From Ichthyophonus hoferi (Eukaryota > Opisthokonta > Ichthyosporea > Ichthyophonida > Ichthyophonidae): a DNA stretch of 30,843 nt. Under the pieces are notes generated by a model. The model did no database searches and was not told the DNA's origin. It saw nothing but the letters and a program-made list of their open reading frames with translations. Positions 10,091 to 21,702 of this stretch are shown here, one piece after another. The DNA is taken from positions 6,344 through 37,186 of the forward strand of contig NAOQ01000320.1 in the NCBI GenBank assembly GCA_002751075.1. Direction: 5' to 3'. Position 1 is the first letter of the stretch. Every line of letters starts with the position of its first letter. The position numbers were made by a program, and so were the translations under genes.

Positions 10091-10116
10091 CTGGAGTTGG
10101 ACAGTGCGAGAGAAAG
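10091..10116 (-). promoter_or_regulatory. RPS21 first non-coding exon with a 5' TOP-like start
   Basis: The minus strand reads CTTTCTCTC from 10116 to 10108, a C followed by an unbroken pyrimidine run. This matches the TOP motif that couples ribosomal protein mRNAs to growth signalling in animals. The exon ends CTCCAG at 10091 before the donor GTCAGT (10090-10085). The acceptor TTTACAG (9623-9617) joins it to the ATG exon, leaving 12 bases before the ATG. The transcript start itself is inferred. Confidence 0.6.
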
Positions 10117-10152
10117 TGGCGGCATCACGCTAATCTTGGTTATAAGGATGTA

Positions 10153-10200
10153 TGACGTCACCGAATGTGGATGTAGCTAACCGCGTGCTTTATTACGTAA
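10153..10200. promoter_or_regulatory. Pair of palindromic bZIP-type sites upstream of RPS21
   Basis: TGACGTCA (10153-10160) is the full cyclic-AMP response element palindrome. TTACGTAA (10193-10200) is the related bZIP palindrome 40 bp farther out. The first lies about 37 bp upstream of the inferred start. No TATA box is seen. Their use by a factor is inferred. Confidence 0.5.
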
Positions 10201-10840
10201 GGTTAGTGTGATTATTGCGCATATATTAATTAGTTAATTAATTTGAAATAGCTGTGGAGAGGTTTTCGGAAGTCTGGCCCGGATTAAGGTAATTTTAATC
10301 ACATGTGGGATGGATTTGATTGGCCTGCTTAGAATTGGGTTGATATTCTCTATGTGAGCCAATAAAAACCCTATTTTATAGATTATCCTATTGGCTGAGA
10401 ATTATTACTATGAATTTTAATTATTGTATTTAAAAATACTAGCGCTAAATAGGAATTGTATTTGACATTATTAAAATGCATACAGATCAATATAATACTT
10501 TAGAGACCTATAATAAATATATATTTATTAATAGAAAAAGGTCACACATCTATAGTGAAGCCCAATTAATGTACAGTACATACATACTAATCGTCTGTGC
10601 AGTGGAGTGTATATTAGGATTTATGTCTTTCCTCATTGGATGGATTTAATTATTTTTATTTTCATTTTTTCAGCCTGCAATCTATTGATTACACTTCTCT
10701 TGATTGTATTTAGTTTGTTTATCTTTGTCAGTAAAAGGCATTTTCATTTAATTTAGTGTCACATTTATTGTTCTAGCATCTGGTGAGATTAGTTAAATAT
10801 TGTACAACCTCTTCTTTGTAATAAATGTTCCCTACTGGAC
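10201..10840. other. AT-rich intergenic stretch with CCAAT boxes
   Basis: GATTGG (10319), GAGCCAATAA (10357) and CTATTGGCTG (10389) lie in a 75-bp cluster, alternating in orientation. They could belong to an LTR remnant or to upstream RPS21 control. No gene is seen. Confidence 0.4.
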
Positions 10841-11035
10841 GTCTGTTGACTAATACCAGCTCTAATAATGTATTTAAGCTGTACCCAAACTGGTTCTGGG
10901 AATGCGTTTTTGTGTATGAATGTGATGCATGAATTTATGTAAGTAGTTAAGTTGCACATTTACTCAGCTTAAATGTTTTATATTTTGGAACCTATTAGAA
11001 ACAAATAATTAAGCAAATTATCTGCCGGATTTAGA
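10841..11035. repeat. LTR-like repeat, family L copy
   Basis: It resembles 20345-20560 in the same orientation, sharing GATGCATGAA, AAGTAGTTAA, ACTCAG and AAATTATCTG at matching spacing. It is an old fossil with no coding part. Confidence 0.5.
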
Positions 11036-11401
11036 GCATTTTTTTATATCGCTATAACCATATATTATTATTAGCTATTACTTTTGTATATATAGCCCGA
11101 AACAAAAATAGGGTAAACGTTAAAACATCAATTAATTCGGTGTCCTTTCAATTCAAACCTGTTCCAACCTATATCTAACTTATTATTATTGTAGTATTAT
11201 GTTAAAAAAATTTTAACTAATGTCAAACAAAATTTTCAGAGAAAACTTTGTCCGTCTTATGCATAGCTCGTAATTTTTCTTCTTGTCAAACTTCCTCCTA
11301 TTTTATGTGCTAGATTTCCTTTAGTTCCATCAATATTACTAGTAGTTATCATTACAGTTGTATTTTGAAACGATGGAACAATAGCAATCTATTGGCGATG
11401 A

Positions 11402-11692
11402 ATAGCAATCCAAGATGATCAACCAAAATTGAACCAGCCAATGGCAGAAGCCCTGTGACTATATAATGTCATTTCAGATTATATGTTTTGGGTTCATATA
11501 AAGCATTGCTTAAGCATCCTGATTAAGAAAAGTCCTGCTGAATTTTTTAATAATAAAAAATATGTCTTAGTATATCTGTACTCCGTCTATGCAAAGGAAC
11601 ACATTTAAACCCTCCTTAATTTGGTATTTTCTCACCTTCTAAACGAATATAGGCCACAGGAAAACTCCTGGCTCTACTTATTACTCCAAACT
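11402..11692 (+). repeat. LTR end of a decayed retroelement with a primer-site-like sequence
   Basis: This stretch matches the reverse complement of 20825-21119 over nearly its whole length, and 28640-28819 directly. Shared blocks include CTTAATTTGGTATT and CTCTACTTATTACTCC. It is followed by TGGTAGCAGA (11693-11702), close to the primer site that copia-type elements use for initiator tRNA-Met. That marks 11692 as the likely LTR edge and the plus strand as the sense strand. It is a broken fossil. Confidence 0.6.
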
Positions 11693-12190
11693 TGGTAGCA
11701 GAAAATCTTAAATCGTTTATCATGGTCAAAAAACTTGGTAATTCTACTAATTCAGCAATTTAAAAATGCTGAAAACACTTCAGCCCAACTCCACATCCAT
11801 TCATTGACCTCTACGTGTAGAGAATTTTATTATAGCTACGCACTGTATTCAAATCTGGATTTGAACTACCAACATTTCCAGCTTAAAAGTTACACTAAGG
11901 TAATGTATAAAGCAACTGGGCAACACACACACATAACCTTAACCGCCAGCCGCTAGATGCCAGATGCCAGAGCCTACTACGGATCCAGAGCCAAAGCCAG
12001 AGCCAGAGCAGGCAGGAGCATTTAACATACAGTTTGGTCAACTGTCTTTCGTTGTTTGTATGTTGGGTACCATATCACAGTCACTTCTGATTGTCATCAG
12101 GAATGATCTAGTTCCCTTAGTGAGCCACAAGCCTAGGAAGTTTAATGTAATCAAAACCAAATTGTTTACTAAAGAGGCACCATTATAAAA
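11693..12190 (+). mobile_element. Short internal remnant after the LTR at 11402-11692
   Basis: The sequence begins with the primer-site-like stretch. A short frame with a Pro-Glu repeat (PEPKPEPEQ, coded by a CCAGAG hexamer run at about 11965-12020) occurs farther in. I recognise no domain. It may be the leader and start of gag of the retroelement, or unrelated sequence. Confidence 0.3.
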
Positions 12191-12600
12191 CTATTGAGAT
12201 CAAATTTATTTATCTTGTTAATCGTATATTGTGTTTGGAACAATCCTTGTTAGTAGTTATTTCTATTTCTTATATCCTTGCCACAAACACCCTTTCTTGT
12301 AGGTGCCAATTATAGCTGTGTTCATTAATATTATTAGTATCAATAGTAAAAATCCTTATCAGCTAATAAAATTCTAAAAATGCTACAGAGTCCCACTAGA
12401 ATTGTCTGATCTTAACTTGAAGCTAATACTATTTTATCCCCATTTAATGGCTTGTTAGCTAATTCCCTCGATAATGTAAATACTCAGATACTATTTATTG
12501 ACAAATCAATTTACTTGGTAGGAAATGTTATGCAATTAGCTAATATAGGATTGATCGTTTCGTCATCCATTTGTTATCAGGACTTCAGACGAACTATGTG
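12191..12600. other. AT-rich stretch, no gene seen
   Basis: No coding frame with a recognisable product is visible. The 3' LTR of copia element 2 should lie somewhere here, ending at about 12702, but apart from its last 60 bases or so it is too diverged to outline. Confidence 0.4.
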
Positions 12601-12719
12601 TCCATTCAAAGTTAACGGTCTTATTACTCATTCATAGTATGGCCCATAGCATGGGACGAGAGTGGTATGCACTGACTGAAACGGTCAGGAATATTTTGGA
12701 CATTCCTCCACAAACTCAA

Positions 12720-15700
12720 TGGTTTGAGTGTTGAGGTTGCTGAAAATAAATTTGTGATGATCCTGCTACGATTGACCACGTACCCTAGGGGCTGCCTGGG
12801 ATCACCTAAATTTAAGGTCCTAGGGCCAGGACAAGAAGATGCTTGTACTGTTGAAGAGGGTGTTGTCCTTGGCACGTGGTGAAGCAGTCGGCCATCTGGC
12901 CCTTGCTAAATATTCCTTTCACTTCTATCTTATTGTTGCTAATGGCCTCCCTGATGTAACACTGCCTTACTACAGTGTAACACAATTTTTTAGGTAGTTC
13001 ACTTTTAAAAACACATATGGATGGTTAAATTGTTGTCCCCATGATAATGGCACACATCCTGAATTAAGTTGCAATCCATTCAAAATGCCAATGATGTAGC
13101 CCTGCTGACATTGCAATGTGTTCAAATTTAGAGTTGATAATGCAGTTACAGATTATTTCTTGCCTGACCAATCTGTTATATTATCTGTGATAAATATAGT
13201 GTTGGAACTAAAGCGCACAATGATTTTTTTGTTACAGCTTATTCCTTTATGTTACAAGACCGTTTACTTCAAATGAATATGTAGTTTATTTGTTAATGCA
13301 TATAGTTCTCAAGTACTTACATTAATTAATTTACTAAATGAGCCGTCCACATAAGGACAGGATCGTGTAAGATAGATTATCGAGATAAGATAAGATAATC
13401 CTAGTGGGTCTCTGTGATCTTTCATGAATTGTTCTTTTAGCCAATAAGAATATTTATGATTGGCCCATTTAGGTTATTGAATTCAGCTATGCGGGTTTTA
13501 ACCAAAATTAATACCCGCGTTAAACAAAGGTCGGGAATATATTAAAAGGAAAAAAAAAAGAAAAAAAATACTGTTCTCAATCGTCAATATCCACTGTTCA
13601 ATTTATGTGCTTTATGCTTTATGTTTTTTAATATTATGTCTATAGTTGTCAAAGAAGTTGAAGTAGAAAATCCAGATACTATACTAGAGCCAGCTAGTTG
13701 AGTTTTGGCGTGTATTATTGAGTTTAACTTGTAGAGAAAACTATTAGGCTTCCTGTAAGATCTTAATTAAGCCCTCAATTCAATCAGTGATAATGTATTT
13801 ACCATGTGTACGTAAATAAAATACAAATAGACCTACCGACGCGGACGTCAGACAAAGGCTTTATTTTTCTTTTAATTCTAGATTGCTTGTTGAAAGTAGT
13901 TATGATTATTAATCTATCTGATTACATATTACAGAGGTGGAGTTAATTAAAACAACTATTAAATGATAGCTGACAAGTCTGGGGTTGATTTTTCTAATAA
14001 TAATAATTCCATAACTATATACACACAGCCACAATTAGATTAAAGTTATTACACATACAACAATCACCAAGTAGGAAGTTAAAAGCTTCTATATCCATTG
14101 ATCAACAGAGAGATTCAAAAGCAGCTAGCTAGATTTTAGCCAACTCTTTACCTGACGATGACAGCCTAATAGAACTTAGTACAACAGATACTAGTCCTAT
14201 TTACAATATATAGCATGCCCATAGTAGATTTTTCTTCTTTGTAATGCTTGTTGACAAAGTTAGCATTAGAGTGGGCACTCATCTTCATGGGTCCGGGGTA
14301 ATATACCATGGAATTTTTACTGTACGTGTTGAGGTGCCTCAAGAGATGCTGTAGCATTTCACAGTAATATATATTTGGTTTTACCATGTATCTTGATAAC
14401 ATAGATACTGCAAATAAGATACCAGCCCTGGAGCTCTTGGTGATTCCATTTAAGCAACCAATTAGCAAGTTGTAGTTAGTGCTATTACAAGGAATTTGAT
14501 CTAGATCCTCAGAATTGGCAAGTTAGACGTGCTCTCCAGAACGGGAGAATGTGTAAGATGGCCTTTGTGTTGACCATAGCTCTGTATGAATCCCCGGATG
14601 TAGCTGAATTGACTAAGTGTGAGCAACCAGTTTTTGTTCTTTTAATACTATACCTAAGCAAAGACAAAGAGAATCCTGTAGATTTAGTGGGCAAACGCTC
14701 AGACATCTTCTTGCAAAATTTGTTGCAGTTTTTTGTTTTCTCAGTTCATAAGAGAATGTCATCAACATAGATTGCTAGCACTATAAACTTCTTTTTAAGG
14801 TCATGGCACATGTAAAGGCAGGGCACAGATCCTACGGGGGGAAAGTACACTCATCACAAGAAATTGTCCAGTGTCAGGCTTCACAATAGTCCAGAAACGT
14901 GTAGCTTATGAAGGCCTCTTGTAGGTCAACAACTATGTAGCTTTTCTTATTGGAATCTGCATGCATTGGGGACTGTTCCATATATACTGGCATTTCCAGA
15001 TAATTATGTAAATATGCTGACTTAATGTCAAATTGAGATAGATTGTATCCTTTGCTTCTGCAATTATAATAAGCAAACATGGTAATACAAATGAACATAT
15101 AAAGGAAGATATATCATTGTAGTCTATATCCTTGGTCTCCTATGATTCTTGGCTATCCGCCTTGCTTTGTAAATAATTACACTTCCCTTGTCATTAAACT
15201 TATGGTGAAAAACCCATAGTAATTTATAGATAGTAGTACCAGCTGATGGTCTTGGAACTAATGTCCAATAAACATACTTTTTGATGCTGGCCAACTCCAC
15301 TCCCATAGCTCTAAACCATTGAAGCTTATTATGGGCCCTAAAAGCTTGTTTAAAGTTCTTGGAAGCTATATTACCAAGAATGTCCTAGCAAGGATTGGAA
15401 GCTAAATGGCAAATAGCTGCAATAAATATTACTTGCTGTCTCGCCTTGTAAGTAACTACAAGGTATGAATTCTCTGATTTTGTTATTAACAGCTCATATT
15501 AACTTCATTCCCTGTTCTTCTGAATTGAATTATTTGCATCAGAGTGGTCCACTTCTTCTTTTTGGTGTTGGTCTTAATGTTGTTGATGTTGGCCATGTAG
15601 GTTGTCACTTGCAGGCAAATGATGGTGCTCCTCCCTCCACTGGTGGTATGCCAATTTTTTATGAGTGAGACCAGTGAATGTTGCAGTCTTTTTGCTGACA

Positions 15701-17400
15701 TATAAAGGAGCCATTTGCTCTAACTTTTCCTCTTAGTCAAGAGCAGGGTAGTCATGAGTATGGTTGTATGAATGGGATGTATGGGTCATAAGAGGGAAGT
15801 CATTCTCCAAGTCCTGTTGGATAATGTCTTTATATTAGAGAATGAATGGGTCCATGCTTACTTTCTTGCCATGCTATAAAGTAATATTTTTTCAAAAAAA
15901 TCAAGTTTCTTCTTGTTGAAACTCAGTACATTGTCCAGTCCGTTGCAATTTACCTTAGCTCTAGTAGAACACAGCCTTAAAGTACACCAAGTCTCTTTTT
16001 AGTAGAGAACTTGTTTTGAACATTGATGTTGTTGACCCTATGCAATACCATGAACCAAGACGTCCTAAATCTTTCAATCAGGTGTGTTGCATGGTCCGCA
16101 TTTTATGAGGTGGTATGTTCCCAGAGCACATTGGTTGGGGTCAGATTGTAGGTGTAGGCCACCACCTAAAATGCAAAACCTCATAATGTTGGCAGTATGC
16201 TGAAGTGGGGAAGAGTTGTCTTTGTCATCTCACTTAAGCCATTACTTAAAGGAGCACAAGAAAGAGTAGCCAAATTAGTGATTCCTTCCTGCCTGAGGTA
16301 CTACTGGAGTCAGCTTCAGAGGTATCCTCTGCCTTAATTGGTGAAGAAAGTTGCAATCTTCAATGAGGAATGTATTGCCTCCAATATATTTTTATAGGTT
16401 TTAAAGCATCGTGGTACTTCATATTTAGACTTCATAAGGTACATGATGACAAAATGTGTTTAATAACTCATAAATATTATTATCCAGCACATGAGGTTCA
16501 GGTTCTTAGCCAAAGGACCAATGACATCATTAGAAGTTTATTTGCCTAGGCAAATATATCTCTGAGTTTTCAATGGAAAAAGAGCACAGATAATTTTTGA
16601 TGTAGCACAGGGATCACACATGAAGTCTTTTGCATTAGGAATAGGCTTGTCATAATGGTTCAGGGCTTTATGGAATCAGTCTTGCCTAGAATGTATAAAC
16701 CTATTATGCCAGAATATATGTGTAATGACTGCAGGTACTTTAATTCAAGTCTTCAAATAATTCACGTGGTTGAATCGGGCTTCCAGAGAGGTAACTGTGG
16801 TAATGCAATAATAAAAAGTCCTATAGATGGCAGTGTCAGGTGATGCATCTAGCGGGTTGGCATATAGGACAACAAGCTTATGACCAATTTTTGTGGCTGT
16901 CAAAATCTCTTGATCACCCTATTTAATTACAATACATTCATTGCCATAGAAAGTAGTGGTGATAGATCTGTCATCCAGGGCCAGTAAAAAAAATAGTTCC
17001 ACTGGTGGGTTCTCAATAAACAGCACTTCGCTTAGCATTTTCTCTGGGACTTCATGTGAACATAATGCAATTTTCCCTTTCAGGAGAGCTCACATTAAGG
17101 TGCTATCTGCCATTGTTACTGGTATCTCCACTGCTTCATTTTTTTTAAAAAGCAAATAGCTTTGAGCAATGTGCATGAAGGCAGCTGAATTGACTATGAA
17201 GTCAGTTGTTTTCAATGACTTCTGTAAACTAGGTATAGGTGGTTCATCACCTAATATAGCTATGCTGCTGATGGCCCTAATCTTTGTATTAATGACCAGG
17301 TTGATTTTCTCCCCTAATTTGGCAACCACTGTAGCCTTCTCCTTTTTAATGTTGGTAGAGAATTTCCTGTAGTTGTGACTCTTTAGATTGAGGGTGCAGT
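12720..17400 (-). pseudogene. copia pol remnant (element 2)
   Basis: Parts recognised by likeness to element 1 and to the family are as follows. RNase H tail is at about 12850-13195. The RNase H core resumes at about 14214-14468 (LFAVSMLSRYMVKP). Reverse transcriptase is at about 14509-15306 (QFDIKSAYLHNYLEMPVYME). Integrase is at about 16200-16500. The zinc-type segment at about 16590-16700 includes HYDKPIPN and a Cys pair. A protease-like segment at about 17090-17300 reads DFIVNSAAFMHIAQSYLLFK, aligned with the family's DSGAS block. A lysine-rich stretch (about 17440-17490) lies between protease and gag. It is a broken fossil. Confidence 0.75.
13200..14208 (+). mobile_element. LTR-type insertion inside copia element 2, probably a solo LTR
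   Basis: It begins TGTTGGAAC and is bounded by TATAG on both sides (13195-13199 and 14209-14213). The flanks are the two halves of element 2's RNase H region, so the insertion is younger than element 2. Its first half resembles the LTR at 21699-22201: GACAGGATCG, TAGTGGGTCT, AGCTATGCGG and AACAAAG all have counterparts there. A TATA-like TATTAAAAGG is at about 13540. A poly-purine A/G run follows (13549-13568). An alternative right edge at CAACA (14186) is possible. No coding part is present. Confidence 0.6.
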
Positions 17401-17499
17401 TTATAGTATTATGCTGGACTAAAGTATTTAGATGATAGTTGCGCAAAAACACCTTTTTCTTCTTAAGTTTGCTACCTTTTTTTCTCATAGATTTTTTCT

Positions 17500-19056
17500 T
17501 GCTGTCCCCCTTCTTTGCCCTGTTGTTACCCTTCTTCTTATGGTGGTCCTTCTTCTCAATGAGATTGTTACTAACTGTTGTCCTTTTAATGACTAGAATA
17601 TGCTCCCATTCTTTAACTTTTATTAAAAAAATATGACGCCCAGGATAAGCACCATAATGTGGGATCTTACATTTGTAATTGTACTATCATAGTCTTCATT
17701 GGTGCAGAGGATTTTCATGGCATTAGTAGTGATTTTCTGTGGTATCATGGCATAGATGCATAGATATAGTCTTGTAGTTTGGTACACAAAATACTGTACC
17801 TAGTAATTGCTGATGAACTTAATTTATGGCTGCCCCATTGGAAATTGTGTAACTTATCATGGTTTTTATCAACTAAAGTAGATGCAGTGTCCCCATAAGT
17901 TTGGTTGAGGAAAACAATTTTGTCATAAGTAAATTATCAATTATCTAAATCTGCAAAACCAGCATGTTCACGTGTAACCTGGTTCACCAAAATGTCAAGG
18001 TAGTGGCAAGCAATATGCTTATCGTTTAAAATGTAATAGCCTTACATTATTTCATTGTTTCTCTCTTCAGAAGTAGATACAAACATATAACATTCTACAC
18101 ATTGCTCTAGTTGAGCATGTGGTATAGGTTCCCAAGTATATGTATTAATTAGGTAGTTTAAATGTGTGCTATGTTTAAAGATCCTAAGGCCAGCAATGCT
18201 TATAAGTCTCATATTGAACTCAATGTGACCAGATCCATAGAGTCCCAGTAATCCAAATAGTTCTCAAGATAACAGAGGAGAAAATCTACTGCCACCAGAT
18301 GGTCCCTGTAGGACTGGCTAGTGAGGATGTCCTAGTCCACCTGGTCCTTCATATCAACCTGGTCCCATGCTGCCAAATCTTCCCAGTCTAAAGTTGAACA
18401 GCTTGTTACCACGATCTGGTTTTCCTAGCTCATTGTCTGGATTATCTGGCCCACCTGCAGGTAGAACTGCCTGTTACTGTTAATGCTGTATTGGCCTGGC
18501 ATTGGTATTTTCCCCTCGATCAGGGGTAACAACATTGATATTACTAGCAAGAATCCCAACATAAGGGTTGCCTGCAAGAAAGTTAATTACTGATTTGGGA
18601 GGAGGGCCACTGTTTCACACTATGTTGGCTGGAAGCTCCCCCAGGGCTGGTACTTATGCCATGTGTGTAGCTGACTGTGCAGTAGTTCGAGTTGCCACTT
18701 GATGTGCTGCCTGTTCATTAGCTAAAGTATCTGCATTTGTAGTGGCCAATGTTGATGCTGCAGGCCTCTCCCAGCACGTTCCTGTTGGAAATTGTGTTGA
18801 GAGGTGGCCAATTATCTGTGGACATCTGGATACTGCAATTGTATCAGATAATGCTTAGTCTTAAACTCATGTTTGTGCTGGAGATCTCTCTCCTCTTGTT
18901 TATGGTGCCAGAGGTTAAACTTCAGACTTTTTTCAGCTGCTTGGGCAAGTTGTTCAGTTATGAGCCAGAGTTGTTAATCTTCACACTTGTTCATGGCAAT
19001 GGCTTCTTGCAAAAGGGTCTGGGGACCTTATAGGAGAGGTGTTGTAGGGAAAGTAT
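17500..19056 (-). pseudogene. copia gag remnant (element 2)
   Basis: The minus strand shows a gag-type segment near 17930-18050 (NDKHIACHYLDILVNQVTRE), a Gly/Pro-rich stretch near 18240-18480, and a Gln-rich segment near 18660-18960. A block near 18980-19050 (LLQEAIAMNK) matches the gag of element 1. The likeness to element 1 stops at about 19056. It is a broken fossil. Confidence 0.55.
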
Positions 19057-19865
19057 TTTCCGTTTGTCACCCAAGTATAACTCCTTTCAAAATATGTACA
19101 TATCATAGATTTTTCCGTCTACCTGCATTAAATCTTAATTATAAGACAGAACCATTGTATGGCATTTCACAAGTCAAACCAGATTATCTGACCCGCGATT
19201 TTTATAGTTCCAAACTGGACTAACACTAGTTAACTAATGATCTATGTCTCACTCTCAATTGGATTGGCTGCCAAAAATAATATATTGTATATTCAAACAT
19301 TGCATACAATAATATTATCAGGAGGTTATAATTAAAATTATGAACGGGTATCTAATCCCTAGAACACGTAAATACTTATTTATACAAGTTAGGTTATATA
19401 AATTCACGGCATTGACGATATTGACTCAATAAATAGTAAGCAATTGATTCTAATTGGAATCGATTAACCAATCTCAACTTGAAACAATAAAAGACAATCC
19501 AATATAAAAAAAAGTGCTGGACGCTAGCTTTGGTTGTCTTGGAAACTCAAAAAGAACCAGAAGTTCTGTTTTTTTCTGGTATTTATATATTTTTTCTTTT
19601 TGTTTATATTGATAAAAATAATATTTACTTAAAAATAAATTTCTTTGATCAAACTTCGACTTCCATTACAACTAAATAGTTAATTTACATTAGTATATTT
19701 AGAAGTAACTAGGGGTAAATCCCCTTATTTGGAACCAAACAAAAACATAAACGAGACCACCCGAAGGGTATCTCGTATAGAAAAATAGTTAAAAACTCAA
19801 CTAGTGACATGGTCATCAGTAATGTCTCAAACCGCACTCAGGCGCAATTTTCCAAGTTTCAAAAA
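19057..19865. other. AT-rich stretch between copia fragments
   Basis: I see no gene and no match elsewhere in the window. A small GC-richer patch (GACCACCCGAAGGGTATCTC, 19755-19774) has no recognised meaning. It separates two gag fragments that overlap in content, so it is probably not a simple insertion into one element. Confidence 0.4.
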
Positions 19866-20236
19866 TAGCTTCTTAGCCAAACTGAAATAACTGGTTTCTT
19901 GGAAGAGAGTCAAAAGGAGGGTAGTTTGTAAAGCTAAATCTATTAGCAGTCTCTGATATAGGGTAAATTTGCATGGTTAGGTTGGCTGTGGTGTCCAACT
20001 CCAAATTATTCGCAAAAAAGGAGTTGGTGAGCATTTGTGCCGTTCCTGGCTGGTGAAATTGCAAGTTCCACAGAAGGGGCATGTTGGCTGTCTCTTGCTG
20101 TTCTTCATTGTTAGGAGAGGGCACTTAATTTTTTTCATCTTGATGAAATGTGTCTGATAATATGTCAATTGCCATGTAGTTCATGCTTCCATTAGCGGAA
20201 TGGCACGGTGGTAGTTTTGAAAATCCACTAACCCTT
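19866..20236 (-). pseudogene. Gag start of a third copia-family element
   Basis: The minus strand reads LTMQIYPISETANRFSF and on to NYPPFDSLPRNQLFQ, which aligns with VMQMDPASETPYCFLAL and NFPMDPLLEGKQNLL of element 1. It repeats gag content already present at 18980-19056, so it is a separate and more diverged relative. Upstream, CTAACCCTTTTCAGAGTTGT (20230-20249, plus strand) resembles the LTR-leader junction of element 1 at 4950-4969, which suggests an LTR starting near 20237. It is a broken fossil. Confidence 0.55.
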
Positions 20237-20640
20237 TTCAGAGTTGTAGAGGTTTGAAATGTTAGTAGGCCTGGTTTAGCCGGCAAAATCCCGCTCGAGG
20301 ATTAGACACTCATTGTAGGTAGCGTGGACAGGTTAATGCTAATATGTATTTATTTGTTGCTGTCTAATCATGGTACAATGAGATAGCTTAGAGAATTTGG
20401 GGCTGTCAAATTCTTTTGATATATTATTTTCATATTACGGTTCATAAATATGATGCATGAAATTTTCTAAGTAGTTAAATTATACATTGGCTCAGTCTAA
20501 GTGTGTTAGATTTTGAGGCCCATGAGAAATATAATTAAGAAAATTATCTGTCACCGTTAGTGGCATTGTAAATCAAACTAGTATCGGTTGTATTAAATTC
20601 TATTTAACGTATAATATTCCTATATACTACTAGTTGACCT
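20237..20640. repeat. LTR-like sequence, including a family L copy
   Basis: The left part should be the LTR of the third copia relative. From about 20345 it resembles 10841-11035. The segment at 20575-20615 (AAACTAGTATC, AAATTCTAT) also resembles the segments starting near 27842 and 28398. It is an old fossil. Confidence 0.45.
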
Positions 20641-20824
20641 AAATAATTGTAACTAGGCAAAGGATAAGTTAAAATTCTTGCGAGTTCTGCTTGCAGTACA
20701 CACAACTTTTCTTGGATCAAAAAAGCTTTATTCTTCTTGCCATGCAATTAACAATGCATGCAATAGCTATGAACCAAACCTGTAATTGTAGCTGAGTACT
20801 ATACAGCTATCTTCTTATGGATCA

Positions 20825-21119
20825 GATTGGGAATAATAAGTAGACACAGGAGCATTCCTGTGAATTACATTCGTTTTTGTTTAGAAAGAGAGAGAATACT
20901 AAATTAAAGAAGGTTTTAACGTGTCCTTTTGCAAACAGGAAGTCCAGATATGCTAAGGTATACTTTGATTATTAAACAAGTCAGCAGGATTTGTTTTAGT
21001 CAGCTTGCCTAAGCAATGTGCTATCTGGACCTAAAACATACGATCTGAAAACGCTTACATAGTCGCAGGACCTCAGCCATTGGTTGGCTCAATTTCGATC
21101 GAATAATCTTGGATTGCCC
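20825..21119 (-). repeat. LTR remnant, inverted relative to 11402-11692
   Basis: Its reverse complement follows 11402-11692 throughout: AGCAATCCAAGATGATC against GGCAATCCAAGATTATT, then the AACCAGCCAATGGC, GACTATATAATG and CTCTACTTATTACTCC blocks. It is a solo fragment with no recognisable primer site after it. Confidence 0.65.
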
Positions 21120-21239
21120 ATTTAACATCCATAGATTGCACACTATTTTTCCAGACTACATATGTAATAATAATTGCTAATAATATTAAATGATTCTAAT
21201 TATATTAAGAAATACCCAAGTTATTTAAATATTTTTGTT

Positions 21240-21400
21240 TTAACAGTTCAGCAATACCAGGTTGGACTAGCTGGCCTTCTAGTAAAGATCCTGGTTGCTA
21301 TATTTCCACCACTGGGAGAATCAAAAGGCATAATATTAGTTATTAGTAGCCAAGGCGTGCAAATAAATTCCGGAAAAAATCTTAAAAATATATATCTAAA
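21240..21400. repeat. Dispersed repeat shared with 24045-24135
   Basis: The block GACTAGCTGGCCTTCTAGTA (21264-21283) has a close relative at 24050-24069, and the likeness continues for about 90 bp, through TTTC-ACC and ATCAAAAGGCATAA against ATCAAAAGACGTAA. The family is unknown. A short open frame crosses this copy, but its partner does not keep the frame. Confidence 0.5.
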
Positions 21401-21676
21401 TTTTGACGTAATTAAAGTAATATATATATATATAACTTATGTTGAAATATATTTTAATTAAATAGCAATATGATGTATACTTTAATGTTAGTATTAAATT
21501 AAGGTTGAGATACTTTATTTTTAGTCGGAAGTCATGATCACAAGCAATCACGTTATTACAACTTCCGATTACATGATATGATCTCATGATTCTCAAGGTA
21601 CTCTTACAATTCTGGACCACCAGTTACAAAAGGGACATCACAATAGGCGCATTATATACCGTAGTTTATATATATA

Positions 21677-21702
21677 TATGTGTGTATGTGTGTGTGTGTG
21701 TT
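21677..21702. repeat. TG microsatellite
   Basis: A TATG/TG run with a core of TGTGTATGTGTGTGTGTGTG lies directly at the edge of the LTR that starts at 21699. The exact LTR start is therefore blurred by the repeat. Confidence 0.8.

Larger units (their letters stand above)
12703..19056 (-). mobile_element. Broken Ty1/copia element (element 2), same family as element 1
   Basis: The whole stretch is collinear with the internal part of element 1. It starts at a purine tract (GGAGGAA, 12703-12709 on the minus strand) next to an LTR-like edge reading TGTCCAAAAT. The plus-strand block CTTGGCAC-TGGTGAA-CAGTCGGCCA (about 12868-12893) matches 1219-1244 of element 1. Reverse transcriptase, integrase, zinc-type, protease-like and gag regions follow in copia order. 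The similarity fades abruptly at about 19056. A 1-kb LTR-type insertion splits it at 13200-14208. It is older or more decayed than element 1, with well over ten breaks by eye. Confidence 0.82.

Noticed and set aside
18240-18480. Collagen-like Gly/Pro-rich host exon
   Set aside because: It is Gly/Pro-rich on both strands and lies inside the gag region of copia element 2. There is no regular Gly-X-Y run.
21174-21461. A 95-residue hydrophobic protein
   Set aside because: The middle overlaps a dispersed repeat whose other copy does not keep the frame, and both ends are AT-rich filler.
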